Source: Streptomyces asoensis | GTDB taxonomy: Bacteria; Actinomycetota; Actinomycetes; Streptomycetales; Streptomycetaceae | Reading direction: 5' to 3' | DNA length: 64,000 nt | NCBI RefSeq assembly: GCF_013085465.1 | Contig: NZ_CP049838.1 | Span: 7,688,001-7,752,000, forward strand | Part shown: piece by piece, positions 36,187 to 45,652 of the stretch | Layout: every line of letters starts with the position of its first letter | Position numbering within the stretch: position 1 is the stretch's first letter | Position numbers and translations under genes: made by a program | The notes under the pieces: model-generated | What the model was told of the DNA's origin: nothing | Database searches by the model: none | What the model saw: only the letters and a program-made list of their open reading frames with translations

Positions 36187-37503
36187 CTACCCGGTTGTTC
36201 TGTCGATCGAGGCCAGCGGCAGCGCGAAGAGCGCTCGTCCCGACTGGGTCCAGACCTCACCGGTCGCCTCCCAGTAGGAAAGGGATTCGGTCTGGGGGCT
36301 CCAGCAGCTGTGCGTTTCCTTGGCGCCGCACACGGCCGCCTCGGACGTGTCCGCCTTGTCGTCGCTCTGGCCGGCGTCCTGCCGCCACAGCGTCCCTTGC
36401 TTGTCCCGCGGACCGGCGGCGCGGGTCACGTACCACTCCGCCCCGTACGACAGCACGCCCCGTACGCCCGTCACCTTCGTCTCGTACGCCTCCGAGGCCC
36501 GTACCCGGCCGGTGGCGCTCGTGGCGAGCAGCCCCTCGTGGCCGGGAGCGGTGCTGAAGGGGTAGCGCCACAGGCGGGCGTTCCGGTCGCCGTCGTCGAG
36601 GGTCCACTCCCCGGCGACCAGACTGTCCGGCGCAGTGCTGCGGTCGAGGGAAACGGTTGCGGGGTGCGGGGCGTCGGAGCCGCCACTCAGCTGGTAGGAG
36701 CCGATGGCCGGCAGTACGAAGCGGTAACCGTTTGCGGACCAGCCGCCCGGCACCCGCCCGACCGCGTCCCCGGCGACGGTGGCCCGCTGGACCCGGTTCA
36801 TGTCGTACACATAGAGCGCGGCCCGGTCCCCGTCGTCGGCGGTGACCAGCAGCTTGTCCTGGTACCAGACCATCCCGGAGACATGCGAGACCAGCCCCCG
36901 GTAGTCCCGCCCCTCGTCCACCGGGACGGCGAGCAGTGCCCAGGTGTAGGTGAGGTGGTTCAGGTCGCCCGCGTTCACGAAGCCGACCCGGGCCAGACCG
37001 CGGTCGGCGACCGTGCCGCCGCTGCGCGACCAGCCGGAGAGGATCACCCGGTTCGAGCCCCAGACGCCGTCGTCGTCCGCGTCCCCCGAGGTGGTGACCG
37101 CGCCCGGCTGCCAGCCCTCGGTGTCGTCGGTGTTCCAGCAGTAGGCGCGCGAGGCCGCGGGGGAGACCGGCAGGGCCCTGCGCTCGGTGGCCGAGCAGTC
37201 GATCGCGTCCCGCAGGGTGCGGTCGGCCCCGTCCAGTACCGCGCCGACGCCGACCGGTCGGCCCATTCCCGCGGCGAGTCGGTCCAGGGAGGCCTGCGGT
37301 ACCCGGTTCTCCGTGAGGCGCAGTTTTCCGGTCTCGGCCGAGGCCGTAAGCGGTTTCAGGTCCCCGGGCCCGTCGTCCGTGACCGTTGCCTGGGAGGCGC
37401 TGATCATGGTGGCGGCAGCGGTGAGCGCGAGGGCGGTTCCGGACAGGAATGCGCGCAGTGCCCTGCCTCGTCTGCGCCGGCGGTGTCGGCCGCGTTGCTT
37501 CAT
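36187..37503 (-). CDS. Conserved secreted protein of unknown function
   Basis: 438 aa with GGGAGGA before the ATG. A very basic N-terminus (KQRGRHRRRRRGR) and a hydrophobic stretch ending SASQA form an export signal. The mature protein shows weak repeated motifs (ALLAVPVDEGRDYRGLVSHVSGMVWY, LLVTADDGDRAALYVYDMNRV) that look like blades of a beta-propeller, plus two Cys pairs. No catalytic motif recognised. It probably precedes the acetyltransferase gene in one transcript. Confidence 0.75.
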   Translation of the reverse strand: MKQRGRHRRRRRGRALRAFLSGTALALTAAATMISASQATVTDDGPGDLKPLTASAETGKLRLTENRVPQASLDRLAAGMGRPVGVGAVLDGADRTLRDAIDCSATERRALPVSPAASRAYCWNTDDTEGWQPGAVTTSGDADDDGVWGSNRVILSGWSRSGGTVADRGLARVGFVNAGDLNHLTYTWALLAVPVDEGRDYRGLVSHVSGMVWYQDKLLVTADDGDRAALYVYDMNRVQRATVAGDAVGRVPGGWSANGYRFVLPAIGSYQLSGGSDAPHPATVSLDRSTAPDSLVAGEWTLDDGDRNARLWRYPFSTAPGHEGLLATSATGRVRASEAYETKVTGVRGVLSYGAEWYVTRAAGPRDKQGTLWRQDAGQSDDKADTSEAAVCGAKETHSCWSPQTESLSYWEATGEVWTQSGRALFALPLASIDRTTG

Positions 37504-37669
37504 TTGTCCTCCCGAGGCGGGCCAACTGCGCCTGATGATCCGTACGTTGACCGAGGAGCAGGTGGGGTGACCCGTAGAGGGATGCTACGGCAGTCGGGCG
37601 CCGTCGGGGACGAAGACCCCGCAAATATGCGGAAGATGCCACCGGAAGGACCCGGGTGAACCATTGTTG

Positions 37670-38959
37670 CTACGGTGCCGCCGCCCGGTTTCTCACCACC
37701 GCGGGCGCGGTCGAATGCGGTAGCAGACCCTTCGGATCCGCCGGAAGGAGCACCTCGACCTCGGCGTCCTCGCAGAAACGATACGGCCGATGTTCCAGGA
37801 AACCTCCGAGATACCGCCGTACCCGGGACATCTCGGCCCGCACCGTCACCGTACGGCCCGAGTCGCCGAACACGTCCTCGGCCAGGCCCGCCGCGCTGCG
37901 GCCGCCGCGGTCGGCCGCCAGCAGGTAGAGCAACTCGGCGTGCCGGGGACTGAGTTCGTGGGACCACGACCCCGCGCCCCCCGACACCGTCACCGACCAG
38001 CGCCGGGACCGGGTCAGGTCCAGCACGATCCGTGTCGCGCCGCGCGGCGCCGGCTCGGCGCCCTCGTCCACCGACCGCACCAGCCAGCCCCCGGCCAGCG
38101 GCTCGATCGAGCACAGCCCGAGCGTCGGGAGCCAGCGGCGTCCCGGGGACGGCGACTTGGGCAGCGCGATACGGCTCGCGTACGGCATCCCGGTCACCGC
38201 GGCCGTCCACCCGTCCCCGTCCACCGCCGCCGCCCGGCCGCCCAGCCGGGCCAGCACCGGTGCCGCCACCGCGCGCAACCGCTCCAGCGACCCCAGGTGC
38301 CTCTCCCGCAACCTGGACTCGGCGAGCTTGGCCACCGAGTCGACCCAGGCGAGCGTGGCCGGATGCATCGTCTCCAGCGGCCCGCTGACATCGACCACAC
38401 CGAGCAGCCGGCCGTTGCGCGGGTCGGTGATCGGAGCGCCCGCGCAGGTCCAGGCCGCGTGCGAGCGCACGAAGTGCTCGGCGGCGAACACCTGCACGGG
38501 ACGGCGCACCACCGCCGGCGTGCCCACGCCGTTGGTGCCGACCACGGCCTCGCCCCAGTCCGCGCCCAGCTCGAAGCCGAGCCCGTCGGCCTTGCGCAGC
38601 ACGGGTCCGCAGCCCTCACGCCACAGCACCCGGCCCTCCCCGTCGGCGACGACCATGATGTGGTGGGCCACGTCCGCGACCGACAGCAGCCCCTCGCGCA
38701 GCACCGGGAGCACCTCCCGCAACGGCGACTCCTCCCGTCTGCGCCGCACCTCGTCGGCGCTGAGCAGCCCCGCTCTGAAATCGTGTTCCGGGTCGACACC
38801 GCTGCGCAGCATCCGATCCCAGGACTGCTCGATCACCGGGCGCGGGGCCACGCGCGCCTGCTGACCGGCCAGCCGGGCGTCGCGCACCTCGTTGAGCACC
38901 CGCGCCGCCCGCGCGGCGTCGACGGCCGCGAGCTGCGGCACGTTCATCGGTGGCATCAC
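37670..38959 (-). CDS. GAF-domain transcriptional regulator, acetoin/aldehyde type
   Basis: About 429 aa. The start is one of two GTGs (38962, 38959) or an ATG (38956) behind GGGAGG; 38959 has the best spacing. SYSWDRML-type N-terminal text (PVIEQSWDRMLRSGVDP) and a GAF domain (HHIMVVADGEGRVLWREG, GTNGVGTPAVVRRPVQVFAAEHF) resemble the sensory half of AcoR-type activators. No AAA+ domain follows; the C-terminus instead has a winged-helix-like part (HAELLYLLAADRGGRSAAGLAEDVFG). In Streptomyces such genes often neighbour aldehyde dehydrogenases, but none is here. Confidence 0.8.
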   Translation of the reverse strand: MMPPMNVPQLAAVDAARAARVLNEVRDARLAGQQARVAPRPVIEQSWDRMLRSGVDPEHDFRAGLLSADEVRRRREESPLREVLPVLREGLLSVADVAHHIMVVADGEGRVLWREGCGPVLRKADGLGFELGADWGEAVVGTNGVGTPAVVRRPVQVFAAEHFVRSHAAWTCAGAPITDPRNGRLLGVVDVSGPLETMHPATLAWVDSVAKLAESRLRERHLGSLERLRAVAAPVLARLGGRAAAVDGDGWTAAVTGMPYASRIALPKSPSPGRRWLPTLGLCSIEPLAGGWLVRSVDEGAEPAPRGATRIVLDLTRSRRWSVTVSGGAGSWSHELSPRHAELLYLLAADRGGRSAAGLAEDVFGDSGRTVTVRAEMSRVRRYLGGFLEHRPYRFCEDAEVEVLLPADPKGLLPHSTAPAVVRNRAAAP

Positions 38960-39097
38960 CACTGGGCCTCCCGGGAACACACAGTCGGACAACCGGATGT
39001 CAAGTTTCTGCGCCGACTGTTTCCGGTCTTGCTGAAGGCCCCCATCTTGCCGTCCACGGGTGACGGAGGGGCATAGTCCGGTCACAACCACCGACAA

Positions 39098-39118
39098 GTT
39101 GCAACCCCCTGCAACCCT
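39098..39118. promoter_or_regulatory. Direct repeat upstream of the GAF regulator
   Basis: TGCAACCC occurs twice, 11 bases apart, in a sequence that also contains the palindrome GTTGCAAC (39098-39105). It lies about 140 bases upstream of the regulator start, in the 300-base gap before the AidB-like gene, and is a candidate binding site for the regulator itself. Confidence 0.4.
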
Positions 39119-39195
39119 GGTGAACATCCACAGGGTGTTTGAAACTTGAGCCACGCCGTCCCGAGCGGCGATTCTGGCCTCGCAGGGCCATTGCG

Positions 39196-39233
39196 GCGGG
39201 GGTGGTGCCGTGTCGGCGCAGCACCACCCCCGC
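39196..39233 (-). terminator. Terminator after the AidB-like gene
   Basis: GCGGGGGTGGTGC (39196-39208) and GCACCACCCCCGC (39221-39233) form a perfect 13-pair stem with a 12-base loop, 27 bases beyond the AidB-like stop codon. Confidence 0.85.
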
Positions 39234-39259
39234 TTCCTGTTCGCGCAGGCCGGGCGCGG

Positions 39260-40909
39260 TCAGGAGCGGGGTTCGGCCCGCTCGACGATCGACGCCAGAT
39301 CCAGGCTGTGGGGCAGTGTCCCGAAGGCCGCGCCCCCGTCCCCGCCCAGCCGCGACGCGCAGAACGCGTCGGCGACCTCCGGCGGCGCGAATCGTACGAG
39401 CAGTGCCCCCTGAAGCACCAGAGCGAACCGCTCCGCCAGCCGACGCGCCCGTCCCTCGACGCCGTCCAGATCGGCCAGTTCCGTCAGCAGGCTCTTGATC
39501 GCCCTGTCCAGCCGGTGATCGGCCCCGCGCGCCTGCCCCACCTCCTGGAGATAGGCGTTCAGCGCCTGCGGCTCCCGCTGGAGTGCGCGCAGCACGTCCA
39601 GCGCCTGGACGTTGCCCGCGCCCTCCCACACCGAGTTCAACGGCGACTCGCGCACCAGCCGGGGCATCCCCGACTCCTCGACGTAACCGTTTCCACCCAG
39701 GCATTCCGACGCCTCCACCGCCACCGGCGCACAGCGCTTGGTCACCCAGTACTTGGCCGCCGGAACCGCGATCCTCAGCAGCGCCCGCTCCTGCTCGCCA
39801 CCGTCGTCGTAGGCCGCCGCGAGCCGGAGCGCGAGCACGGTCGCCGCCTCCGACTCCAGCGCGAGGTCGGCCAGAACGTTGCGCATCAGCGGCTTGTCGA
39901 CGAGCTTCCCGCCGAACGCCTCACGGTAGGTGCAGTGATGGATCGCCTGCGCCACCGCCTGCCGCATCAGCCCCGCCGAGCCCAGCACACAGTCGAGCCG
40001 GGTCGCCGTCACCATGTCGATGATGGTGCGCACCCCGCGCCCCTCCTCACCGACCCGACGGGCCCACGTCCCGTCGAACTCGACCTCGGCGGACGCGTTG
40101 GACCTGTTTCCCAGCTTGTCCTTGAGCCGCTGGAGGCGGAAAACGTTACGGGTACCGTCTTCCAGCACGCGCGGCACGAGGAAACAGGTGAGCCCGCCTT
40201 CGCCCAGGAAAGGGGCCGCCTGCGCGAGCACCAGGAAACCGTCCGACATGGGCGCCGAACAGAACCACTTGTGACCGGTCAGTTCGTACGTCCCGTCCTC
40301 GGCCAGAGCAGTGGCGACCGTCGCGTTCGCCCGAACGTCGCTGCCACCCTGTTTCTCCGTCATTCCCATGCCGAACAGCGCCCCGGCCTTCAGCCGGGCC
40401 GGCCGCAGCTCACGGTCGTAGATCGTGGACGTCAGCCGGGGCTCCCACTCGGCGGCCAGCTCCGGATCGGCGCGCAGCGCGGGCACCGCCGCGTGGGTCA
40501 TCGACAGCGGGCAGCCGTTGCCCGCCTCCACCTGCGTCCACACCAGGAAACCCGCCGCCCGACGCACATGCCCGCCCGGCCGCACCCAGGCATCCGTCAG
40601 ATGGGCCCCGACCCCCTTGCCGAGCAGCCGGTGCCACGCCGGATGGAAGTCGACCTCGTCGATGCGATGCCCGAAACGGTCGTGCGTACGCAGTTTCGGC
40701 GGGTACTCGTTGGCCTGCACCGCCCACTCGTGCAGCTGCTCCGATCCGGCCGCCCGGCCGAGCGCCGACAACTCGCCGTGCGCCTCGTCGAGCAGTTCCG
40801 GATCAAGATGCCGTTCCACGGCCGCCACCAGCGCTTGATCGGCGCCGTACACGTCGTACCCGGTCAGGGGCGGGGGCTGGTTGGTCACGGTGTGCGTGGT
40901 GCCTGCCAT
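39260..40909 (-). CDS. AidB-like acyl-CoA dehydrogenase family protein
   Basis: 549 aa, the length of E. coli AidB rather than of the 380-aa metabolic enzymes. FAD-binding stretches FGMGMTEKQGGSDVRANAT and HKWFCSAPMSDGFLVLAQ are clear, as is LKDKLGNRSNASAEVEF, typical of AidB. AidB binds FAD and DNA and is part of the adaptive response to alkylation; its own enzymatic activity is weak. The start follows TAGGTT after 6 bases with no ribosome binding site, so the mRNA may be leaderless. No ada or alkA gene is nearby. Confidence 0.88.
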   Translation of the reverse strand: MAGTTHTVTNQPPPLTGYDVYGADQALVAAVERHLDPELLDEAHGELSALGRAAGSEQLHEWAVQANEYPPKLRTHDRFGHRIDEVDFHPAWHRLLGKGVGAHLTDAWVRPGGHVRRAAGFLVWTQVEAGNGCPLSMTHAAVPALRADPELAAEWEPRLTSTIYDRELRPARLKAGALFGMGMTEKQGGSDVRANATVATALAEDGTYELTGHKWFCSAPMSDGFLVLAQAAPFLGEGGLTCFLVPRVLEDGTRNVFRLQRLKDKLGNRSNASAEVEFDGTWARRVGEEGRGVRTIIDMVTATRLDCVLGSAGLMRQAVAQAIHHCTYREAFGGKLVDKPLMRNVLADLALESEAATVLALRLAAAYDDGGEQERALLRIAVPAAKYWVTKRCAPVAVEASECLGGNGYVEESGMPRLVRESPLNSVWEGAGNVQALDVLRALQREPQALNAYLQEVGQARGADHRLDRAIKSLLTELADLDGVEGRARRLAERFALVLQGALLVRFAPPEVADAFCASRLGGDGGAAFGTLPHSLDLASIVERAEPRS

Positions 40910-41033
40910 AGCCCGAACCTACCCCCGGGTACGACGGTCATGGCCCCCCGGGAGCCCGCGCGCCGCTCCCCGACCCGGTGAAGTGGCCTTGCCGGAGGTG
41001 AGTGCAGCCCCGAACGGCGGATACCTTTAGGGC

Positions 41034-42224
41034 GTGCAGCCAGGAAGTCAGTCACCCGAGCAACCCGGGAGCCCCACCGGGCGTCTCCACCGGGCGCGTG
41101 CCCTTTACCGCAACGTTTCCAAGCGACGGACAGCCTGGCTGCTGTTGAAGGACACCACCAACACCTGCATCGAGTACCGCATCCTCGGTCTCGCCGCCGA
41201 AGCCGCTTTCTTCACGTTGCTGTCCGTGCCGCCGCTGCTGCTCAGCCTCATCGGACTGCTCGGCTACGTCGACGACTGGACCGGTACCGACACGATCACC
41301 AGCCTGGAGGCCAACCTCCTGGACGCCTCGCGCACGGTCCTCTCGGACAAGGGCGTCAGGCAGATCGCCCAGCCGATCCTCGACGATGTGATGAAGGGCG
41401 GCCGCCCCGACGTCATCTCCATCGGCTTCCTGTTCGCGCTCTGGTCGGGCTCGCGTGCGGTGAACGTCTTCATCGACACCATCACCGTGATGTACGGCCT
41501 CGACGGCGTGCGCGGGATCGTCAAGACGCGACTGGTGGCCTTCCTGCTGTTCGTCGGGGCCCTGCTGATCGGCTCGATCGCGCTGCCGCTGATGGTCGCC
41601 GGGCCGGACGCGGTGGTGCGGATCGTCCCCTGGTCGACCACCGTGGTGCAGGTCCTGTACTGGCCGGTCGTGATCGTCCTGTCCGTCGCGTTTCTGACAA
41701 CGCTGTACCACGTCTCCGTACCCGTGCGCTCGCCGTGGATCGAGGACGTCCCCGGCGCGCTCGTCGCCCTCGCCATGTGGGTGCTCGGCAGTTTCCTGCT
41801 GCGCATCTACCTGACGAACACGATCGAGGGCGCCACCATCTACGGTTCCCTCGCCGCCGCCGTCGCCGTACTGCTGTGGATCGGCGTGTCCGCCTTCGCC
41901 GTGCTGGTCGGCGCCGCCGTCAACGCCGCGATCGACCGGGTCTGGCCGGCCGCCGCGACGGCCGCGGCCCGCGCCGCCAACGAACGGCTTCGGGAGGAGG
42001 AGGCCGCGGAGTACGTAGCCCGCATGGCGGCGATCCGCTCCCACGAGGACGACGACCCCGACGATCCCGACATGCCGTCCGAGTTTCCCGAGCGGTGGTC
42101 CCGGTTTCTACCGCCGGAGGACGTGACGGGACGTTTCCGGACGCATGCGAAGAGTTCTCCGAAAGGCCCCGGGGGAAACGGCGGGAACGGCGGGAACGGG
42201 GAAGAACAGCCCCCGGAGAAGTGA
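41034..42224 (+). CDS. YihY/BrkB-family inner membrane protein
   Basis: 396 aa, GTG start 6 bases after TACCTT, so possibly leaderless. The family core (about 50-300) has six membrane helices, with EAAFFTLLSVPPLLLSLIGLLGY at the start and ATIYGSLAAAVAVLLWIGVSA near the end. The cytoplasmic tail is charged (EDDDPDDPD) and finishes in Gly-Asn repeats. Despite the older RNase BN name, the family has no proven nuclease role and may be a transporter. Confidence 0.9.
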   Translation: MQPGSQSPEQPGSPTGRLHRARALYRNVSKRRTAWLLLKDTTNTCIEYRILGLAAEAAFFTLLSVPPLLLSLIGLLGYVDDWTGTDTITSLEANLLDASRTVLSDKGVRQIAQPILDDVMKGGRPDVISIGFLFALWSGSRAVNVFIDTITVMYGLDGVRGIVKTRLVAFLLFVGALLIGSIALPLMVAGPDAVVRIVPWSTTVVQVLYWPVVIVLSVAFLTTLYHVSVPVRSPWIEDVPGALVALAMWVLGSFLLRIYLTNTIEGATIYGSLAAAVAVLLWIGVSAFAVLVGAAVNAAIDRVWPAAATAAARAANERLREEEAAEYVARMAAIRSHEDDDPDDPDMPSEFPERWSRFLPPEDVTGRFRTHAKSSPKGPGGNGGNGGNGEEQPPEK

Positions 42225-42284
42225 GCCCCCGCGGAGCGAACCGAGGAGGAACGAGTCCCCGGAGCGCCCCCGGAAACGCGGAAG

Positions 42285-43124
42285 CTACGCCTTCCAGACG
42301 CCCGCCCCCGCCGACTCGTTCGCGAACTCCGCGAAGTCACGCGGCTCGCGGCCGAGCACCTCTCGGACGCCGTCCGAGAGGTAGGCGTTACGACCGTCCA
42401 GCAACGACTCGAACAGCTCCACCAGGAACGCGACTTCCTCCGGCGGTACCCCGAATCCGGCCAACTGCTCGCCGTACTGATGCGCCGGCACGGGCGTGTA
42501 CGTCAGCTCGCGCCCGGCTGCCCGCCCGATCTCCGCAACCGCTTCCCGGAACGTCAGCAGCCGCGGCCCGGACACCTCGAGTGCCTTGCCCACGTACCGA
42601 TCGCCCTCGGTAAGCGTTTTCACCACCACGTCGGCGACATCCCGCAGGTCGACGAACGGCTCCTGTACCTCTCCACCCGCGAACACCAGCTCCCCGCTCT
42701 GCCGCAGCCCCTCCACGAGCGGCCCCTCACTGAAGTTCTGCGCGAACCACGCTGCTCGTACAACCGTCCAGTCCGCGCCCGACGCCCGCAGCGCCTCCTC
42801 GGTCGGCAGCGCCCGCTCCTCACCCCGTGACGACAGCAGCACCAGCCGCCGCACCCCGAGTGCGACCGCCTCACGGGCCAGCCGTCCCACCGCCTCGGCC
42901 GCGTCCGGCGCCCCCACGTCCGAGGGATACACCAGGTACGCCGCGTCCGCGCCGCGCAGCACGTCCGCCCACGTCGAGCCGTCGTGCCAGTCGAACCCCT
43001 GGGCCCGCGAGGCCGCCCGCACCGTCAGCCCGGCCGCCTCGGCCGCCTGCGCCACCCGGCTGCCCGTACGACCGGACGCGCCGGTCACCACCACCGTCAT
43101 CCGCTGTGCCGTGTTCTGTGTCAT
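42285..43124 (-). CDS. NmrA-like NAD(P)-binding oxidoreductase
   Basis: 279 aa from the ATG at 43124. MTVVVTGASGRTGSRVAQAAEAAG is the NAD(P)-binding TGxxGxxG motif of atypical short-chain dehydrogenases; there is no YxxxK pair, as in NmrA and QOR2-type proteins. These sense NADP or reduce quinones. It is divergent from the AraC-type regulator at 43205, with only 80 bases between, so the regulator probably controls it. Confidence 0.85.
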   Translation of the reverse strand: MTQNTAQRMTVVVTGASGRTGSRVAQAAEAAGLTVRAASRAQGFDWHDGSTWADVLRGADAAYLVYPSDVGAPDAAEAVGRLAREAVALGVRRLVLLSSRGEERALPTEEALRASGADWTVVRAAWFAQNFSEGPLVEGLRQSGELVFAGGEVQEPFVDLRDVADVVVKTLTEGDRYVGKALEVSGPRLLTFREAVAEIGRAAGRELTYTPVPAHQYGEQLAGFGVPPEEVAFLVELFESLLDGRNAYLSDGVREVLGREPRDFAEFANESAGAGVWKA

Positions 43125-43204
43125 GTGTTCAGTCAACTGCCGTACGCCGCACGGTCCCATCGCTGAACGGCTCATTCCCATAAGCACGCGTCTACGCTGA
43201 CCGC

Positions 43205-44176
43205 ATGGACGCTCCTCCACGCTCGAACATGCTCACGCGCGGGGACCCCCTTGCAGGCCTGCTGGAGGGGCCACGCGCGCGTGGCGCGCTCATGATCCGC
43301 GCGTGCTTCGACCCGCCGTGGGCGGTACGGGTCGAGGACCGCGCCCCGCTGACGGTGATGCTCATGGTGCGCGGCGAGGGCTGGGTCGTACCGGACGAGG
43401 GGGAGAACGTCCGCCTGCGGGCCGGCGACCTCGCCATCGCCCGTGGCCCCGCCCCGTACACCTGCGCCGATGCCCCCGGCACGCCTCCGCAGGCGCTGAT
43501 CCTCCCCGGCGGACAGTGCGCGTACCCCGACGGCCGCCTCCTGAACGGCTCCATGGACCTGGGGGTGCGCACCTGGGGTGACCGCCTCGACGGCTCCACG
43601 GTCGTCCTGATCGGCACGTACCTCATGCAGGGCGAGATCAGCGGCCGGCTGCTGGACGCGCTGCCCCCACTGCTGTCCCTCGGCTCCGACGTCTGGCAGT
43701 GCCCGCTCACCCCACTGCTCATGGAGGAGATCATCCGCGACGAACCCGGTCAGGAGGTCGTCCTGGACCGCATGCTCGACCTCCTGGTCATCGCCGCGCT
43801 GCGGGCCTGGTTCTCCCGCCCGGAAGCGGCGGCCCCGGCCTGGTACCAGGCGCTGGCCGACCCGGTCGTGGGCCGCGTTCTGCGACTGGTCCAGGACGAC
43901 CCGGCACACCCCTGGACCGTCGCGTCCCTCGCCGCGAAGGCAGGCGTCTCCCGAGCGGCCATGGCCCGCCGCTTCAGCGACCTCGTGGGCGAACCCCCGA
44001 TGACCTACCTCACCGGTTGGCGCCTCGCTCTCGCCGCCGACCGACTGCGCGACACCCAGGACACGATCGGCGCGATCGCCCGCCAGGTCGGTTACGGAAG
44101 CGCTTTCGCCCTTTCCAGTGCCTTCAAGCGGGTGTACGGCGTCAGCCCACAGGAACACCGGACGCGGGCGGCTTAG
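43205..44176 (+). CDS. AraC-family regulator with cupin domain
   Basis: 323 aa. An N-terminal cupin_6-type sensory domain (MLMVRGEGWVVPDEGENVRLRAGDLAI) is followed by the two-helix-turn-helix AraC domain: VASLAAKAGVSRAAMARRF and IGAIARQVGYGSAFALSSAF with the terminal GVSPQEHR. Regulators of this subtype commonly stand next to an oxidoreductase gene of the NmrA or SDR kind, as here. The ATG is 6 bases after TACGCT without a ribosome binding site. Confidence 0.9.
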   Translation: MDAPPRSNMLTRGDPLAGLLEGPRARGALMIRACFDPPWAVRVEDRAPLTVMLMVRGEGWVVPDEGENVRLRAGDLAIARGPAPYTCADAPGTPPQALILPGGQCAYPDGRLLNGSMDLGVRTWGDRLDGSTVVLIGTYLMQGEISGRLLDALPPLLSLGSDVWQCPLTPLLMEEIIRDEPGQEVVLDRMLDLLVIAALRAWFSRPEAAAPAWYQALADPVVGRVLRLVQDDPAHPWTVASLAAKAGVSRAAMARRFSDLVGEPPMTYLTGWRLALAADRLRDTQDTIGAIARQVGYGSAFALSSAFKRVYGVSPQEHRTRAA

Positions 44177-44571
44177 AGAGAGTCCGGGGGAGTGGGCATC
44201 TGGGCGGTTGGGGCAGCCGGGGCGACGATGCGGGCGGTGCCGGCGGTGCGGTGCCCTGCGTGGGTGGGCGCATCGGGGAGGAAGAGGGCCGAGGGCGAGG
44301 GCAACGTGTTTCCGGTCGGCGTTTCGGATTCCGGCTGTAGCAACCCTGACGCTGTTAGCTACGACGGTGGCCGGATCGAGGCCGCGGAAACACGTGGTGA
44401 CCGGTCGTACGCGGTTTCCTCGCCGCGGCGGCGAGCTCCGGTCGCAGAACGGACGCTGCGACACCACGCGTATGGCGGCTCCATCCGCGCAGGAGTCGGT
44501 GGTGGAAGCGGGTCAGAAAGCGGTACGGCTCCGTACCGGCGCCCCGGATCCCGGCGGCGTAGCCTGACTAC
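44177..44571. other. Intergenic region with an imperfect inverted repeat
   Basis: No coding frame here is convincing. GTAGCAAC (44337-44344) and GTTAGCTAC (44354-44362) form an imperfect inverted repeat that resembles the one at 58869-58902. The end of the gap carries TAGCCT (44560-44565), the likely -10 of the next gene. Confidence 0.5.
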
Positions 44572-45246
44572 ATGTACGAGGAGCGACCCTCCCGGCTGGT
44601 CGGGGCGGTGGTATGGACGAACACGCCGTCCGCGGCACCCGGCGCGCTCCCCGTACTCCCCGACGGCTGTATGGACCTGCTGTGGCGCGAGGGCAGACTG
44701 CTGGTCGCCGGACCGGACACCCACGCTCATGTACCCGACGGCCCGCCCGTGTCCTGGGTGGGCATTCGCCTGTTCCCCGGCACCGCGCCCGCGCTGCTCG
44801 GCGTACCGGCTCATGAACTACGCGATCGTCGGGTCGAGTTGGCCGATCTGTGGTCGGCATCGGAAGTACGTCGCATGACCGACCGGGTTGCCGCGGCCGT
44901 GCACCCGGCGGTGGCACTGGAGGAGCTGGCGCTGGAGCGGGCGGCGCCGCCGGACCGGGCCTTGCGCCGACTGGTCGCCGCCCTGGCCGCAGGACGGGCG
45001 GTGGCCGAGACGGCCGACGAACTCGGGCTCGGAGCACGGCAGTTGCACCGCCGGTCGCTGTCGGCCTTCGGCTACGGCCCCAAGACGCTGGCCCGGATCC
45101 TGCGCCTGCAACGGGCTCTCGTGCTGGCCCGGCAGGGCGTGCCGTACGCGGACACGGCGAACCGGGCCGGTTACGCCGACCAGGCCCATCTCTCCCGGGA
45201 CGTCAGGGAGTTCACGGGCCTCACCCTGGGCGCCCTGCTGCGTTGA
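44572..45246 (+). CDS. AraC-family regulator with DUF6597-type N-terminus
   Basis: 224 aa. The N-terminal part ([23 protein letters not shown] and [23 protein letters not shown]) is typical of small AraC regulators annotated with DUF6597. The C-terminal DNA-binding domain shows [19 protein letters not shown] and [20 protein letters not shown]. The adjacent convergent VOC gene may be functionally related, but convergent layout gives no operon link. Start 6 bases after TAGCCT, probably leaderless. Confidence 0.87.
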   Translation: MYEERPSRLVGAVVWTNTPSAAPGALPVLPDGCMDLLWREGRLLVAGPDTHAHVPDGPPVSWVGIRLFPGTAPALLGVPAHELRDRRVELADLWSASEVRRMTDRVAAAVHPAVALEELALERAAPPDRALRRLVAALAAGRAVAETADELGLGARQLHRRSLSAFGYGPKTLARILRLQRALVLARQGVPYADTANRAGYADQAHLSRDVREFTGLTLGALLR

Positions 45247-45256
45247 GCGGGCTGCC

Positions 45257-45652
45257 CTACTGGGGGAGCGGTGCGAACAGGTCGACGCCGTTGCCGTCGG
45301 GGTCGAGCACGACGGCGTAGCGCTGGCCCCAGAAGGCGTCCCACGGCTTCAGGTCGCCTTGGTGACCGGCGCCCAGCAGCTCCTCGTACACCGTGTCGAC
45401 CTCGCCCGGTGTGTCACAGCGCAGCGCGAGTGAGGTCCGTCCACCACCGGACGGCGGCTGCCACCCCGGGTTGAACGAGCGGACGGTGTCCTCGGTGTCC
45501 AGCAACAGCCGCAGTCCACCGGGCAGTTCGGCCTCGGTGTGCGGTTCGTGCTCGGCGCCCTCGGGAAAGGCGAAGCCGAGCCGACGGTAGAAGGAGACGG
45601 ACGCGGCCATGTCGGAGACGACCAGGCCGATGGCATCGAATCGTGGACTCAT
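45257..45652 (-). CDS. VOC-superfamily (glyoxalase/bleomycin-resistance-like) protein
   Basis: 131 aa. FDAIGLVVSDMAASVSFYRRLGF and YAVVLDPDGNGVDLFAP are the standard VOC fold ends. The potential metal ligands of true glyoxalase are not all present, so it may be a binding or dioxygenase-like member. The start follows TACCGT after 6 bases on the minus strand, with a 12-base perfect palindrome directly upstream. Confidence 0.87.
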   Translation of the reverse strand: MSPRFDAIGLVVSDMAASVSFYRRLGFAFPEGAEHEPHTEAELPGGLRLLLDTEDTVRSFNPGWQPPSGGGRTSLALRCDTPGEVDTVYEELLGAGHQGDLKPWDAFWGQRYAVVLDPDGNGVDLFAPLPQ

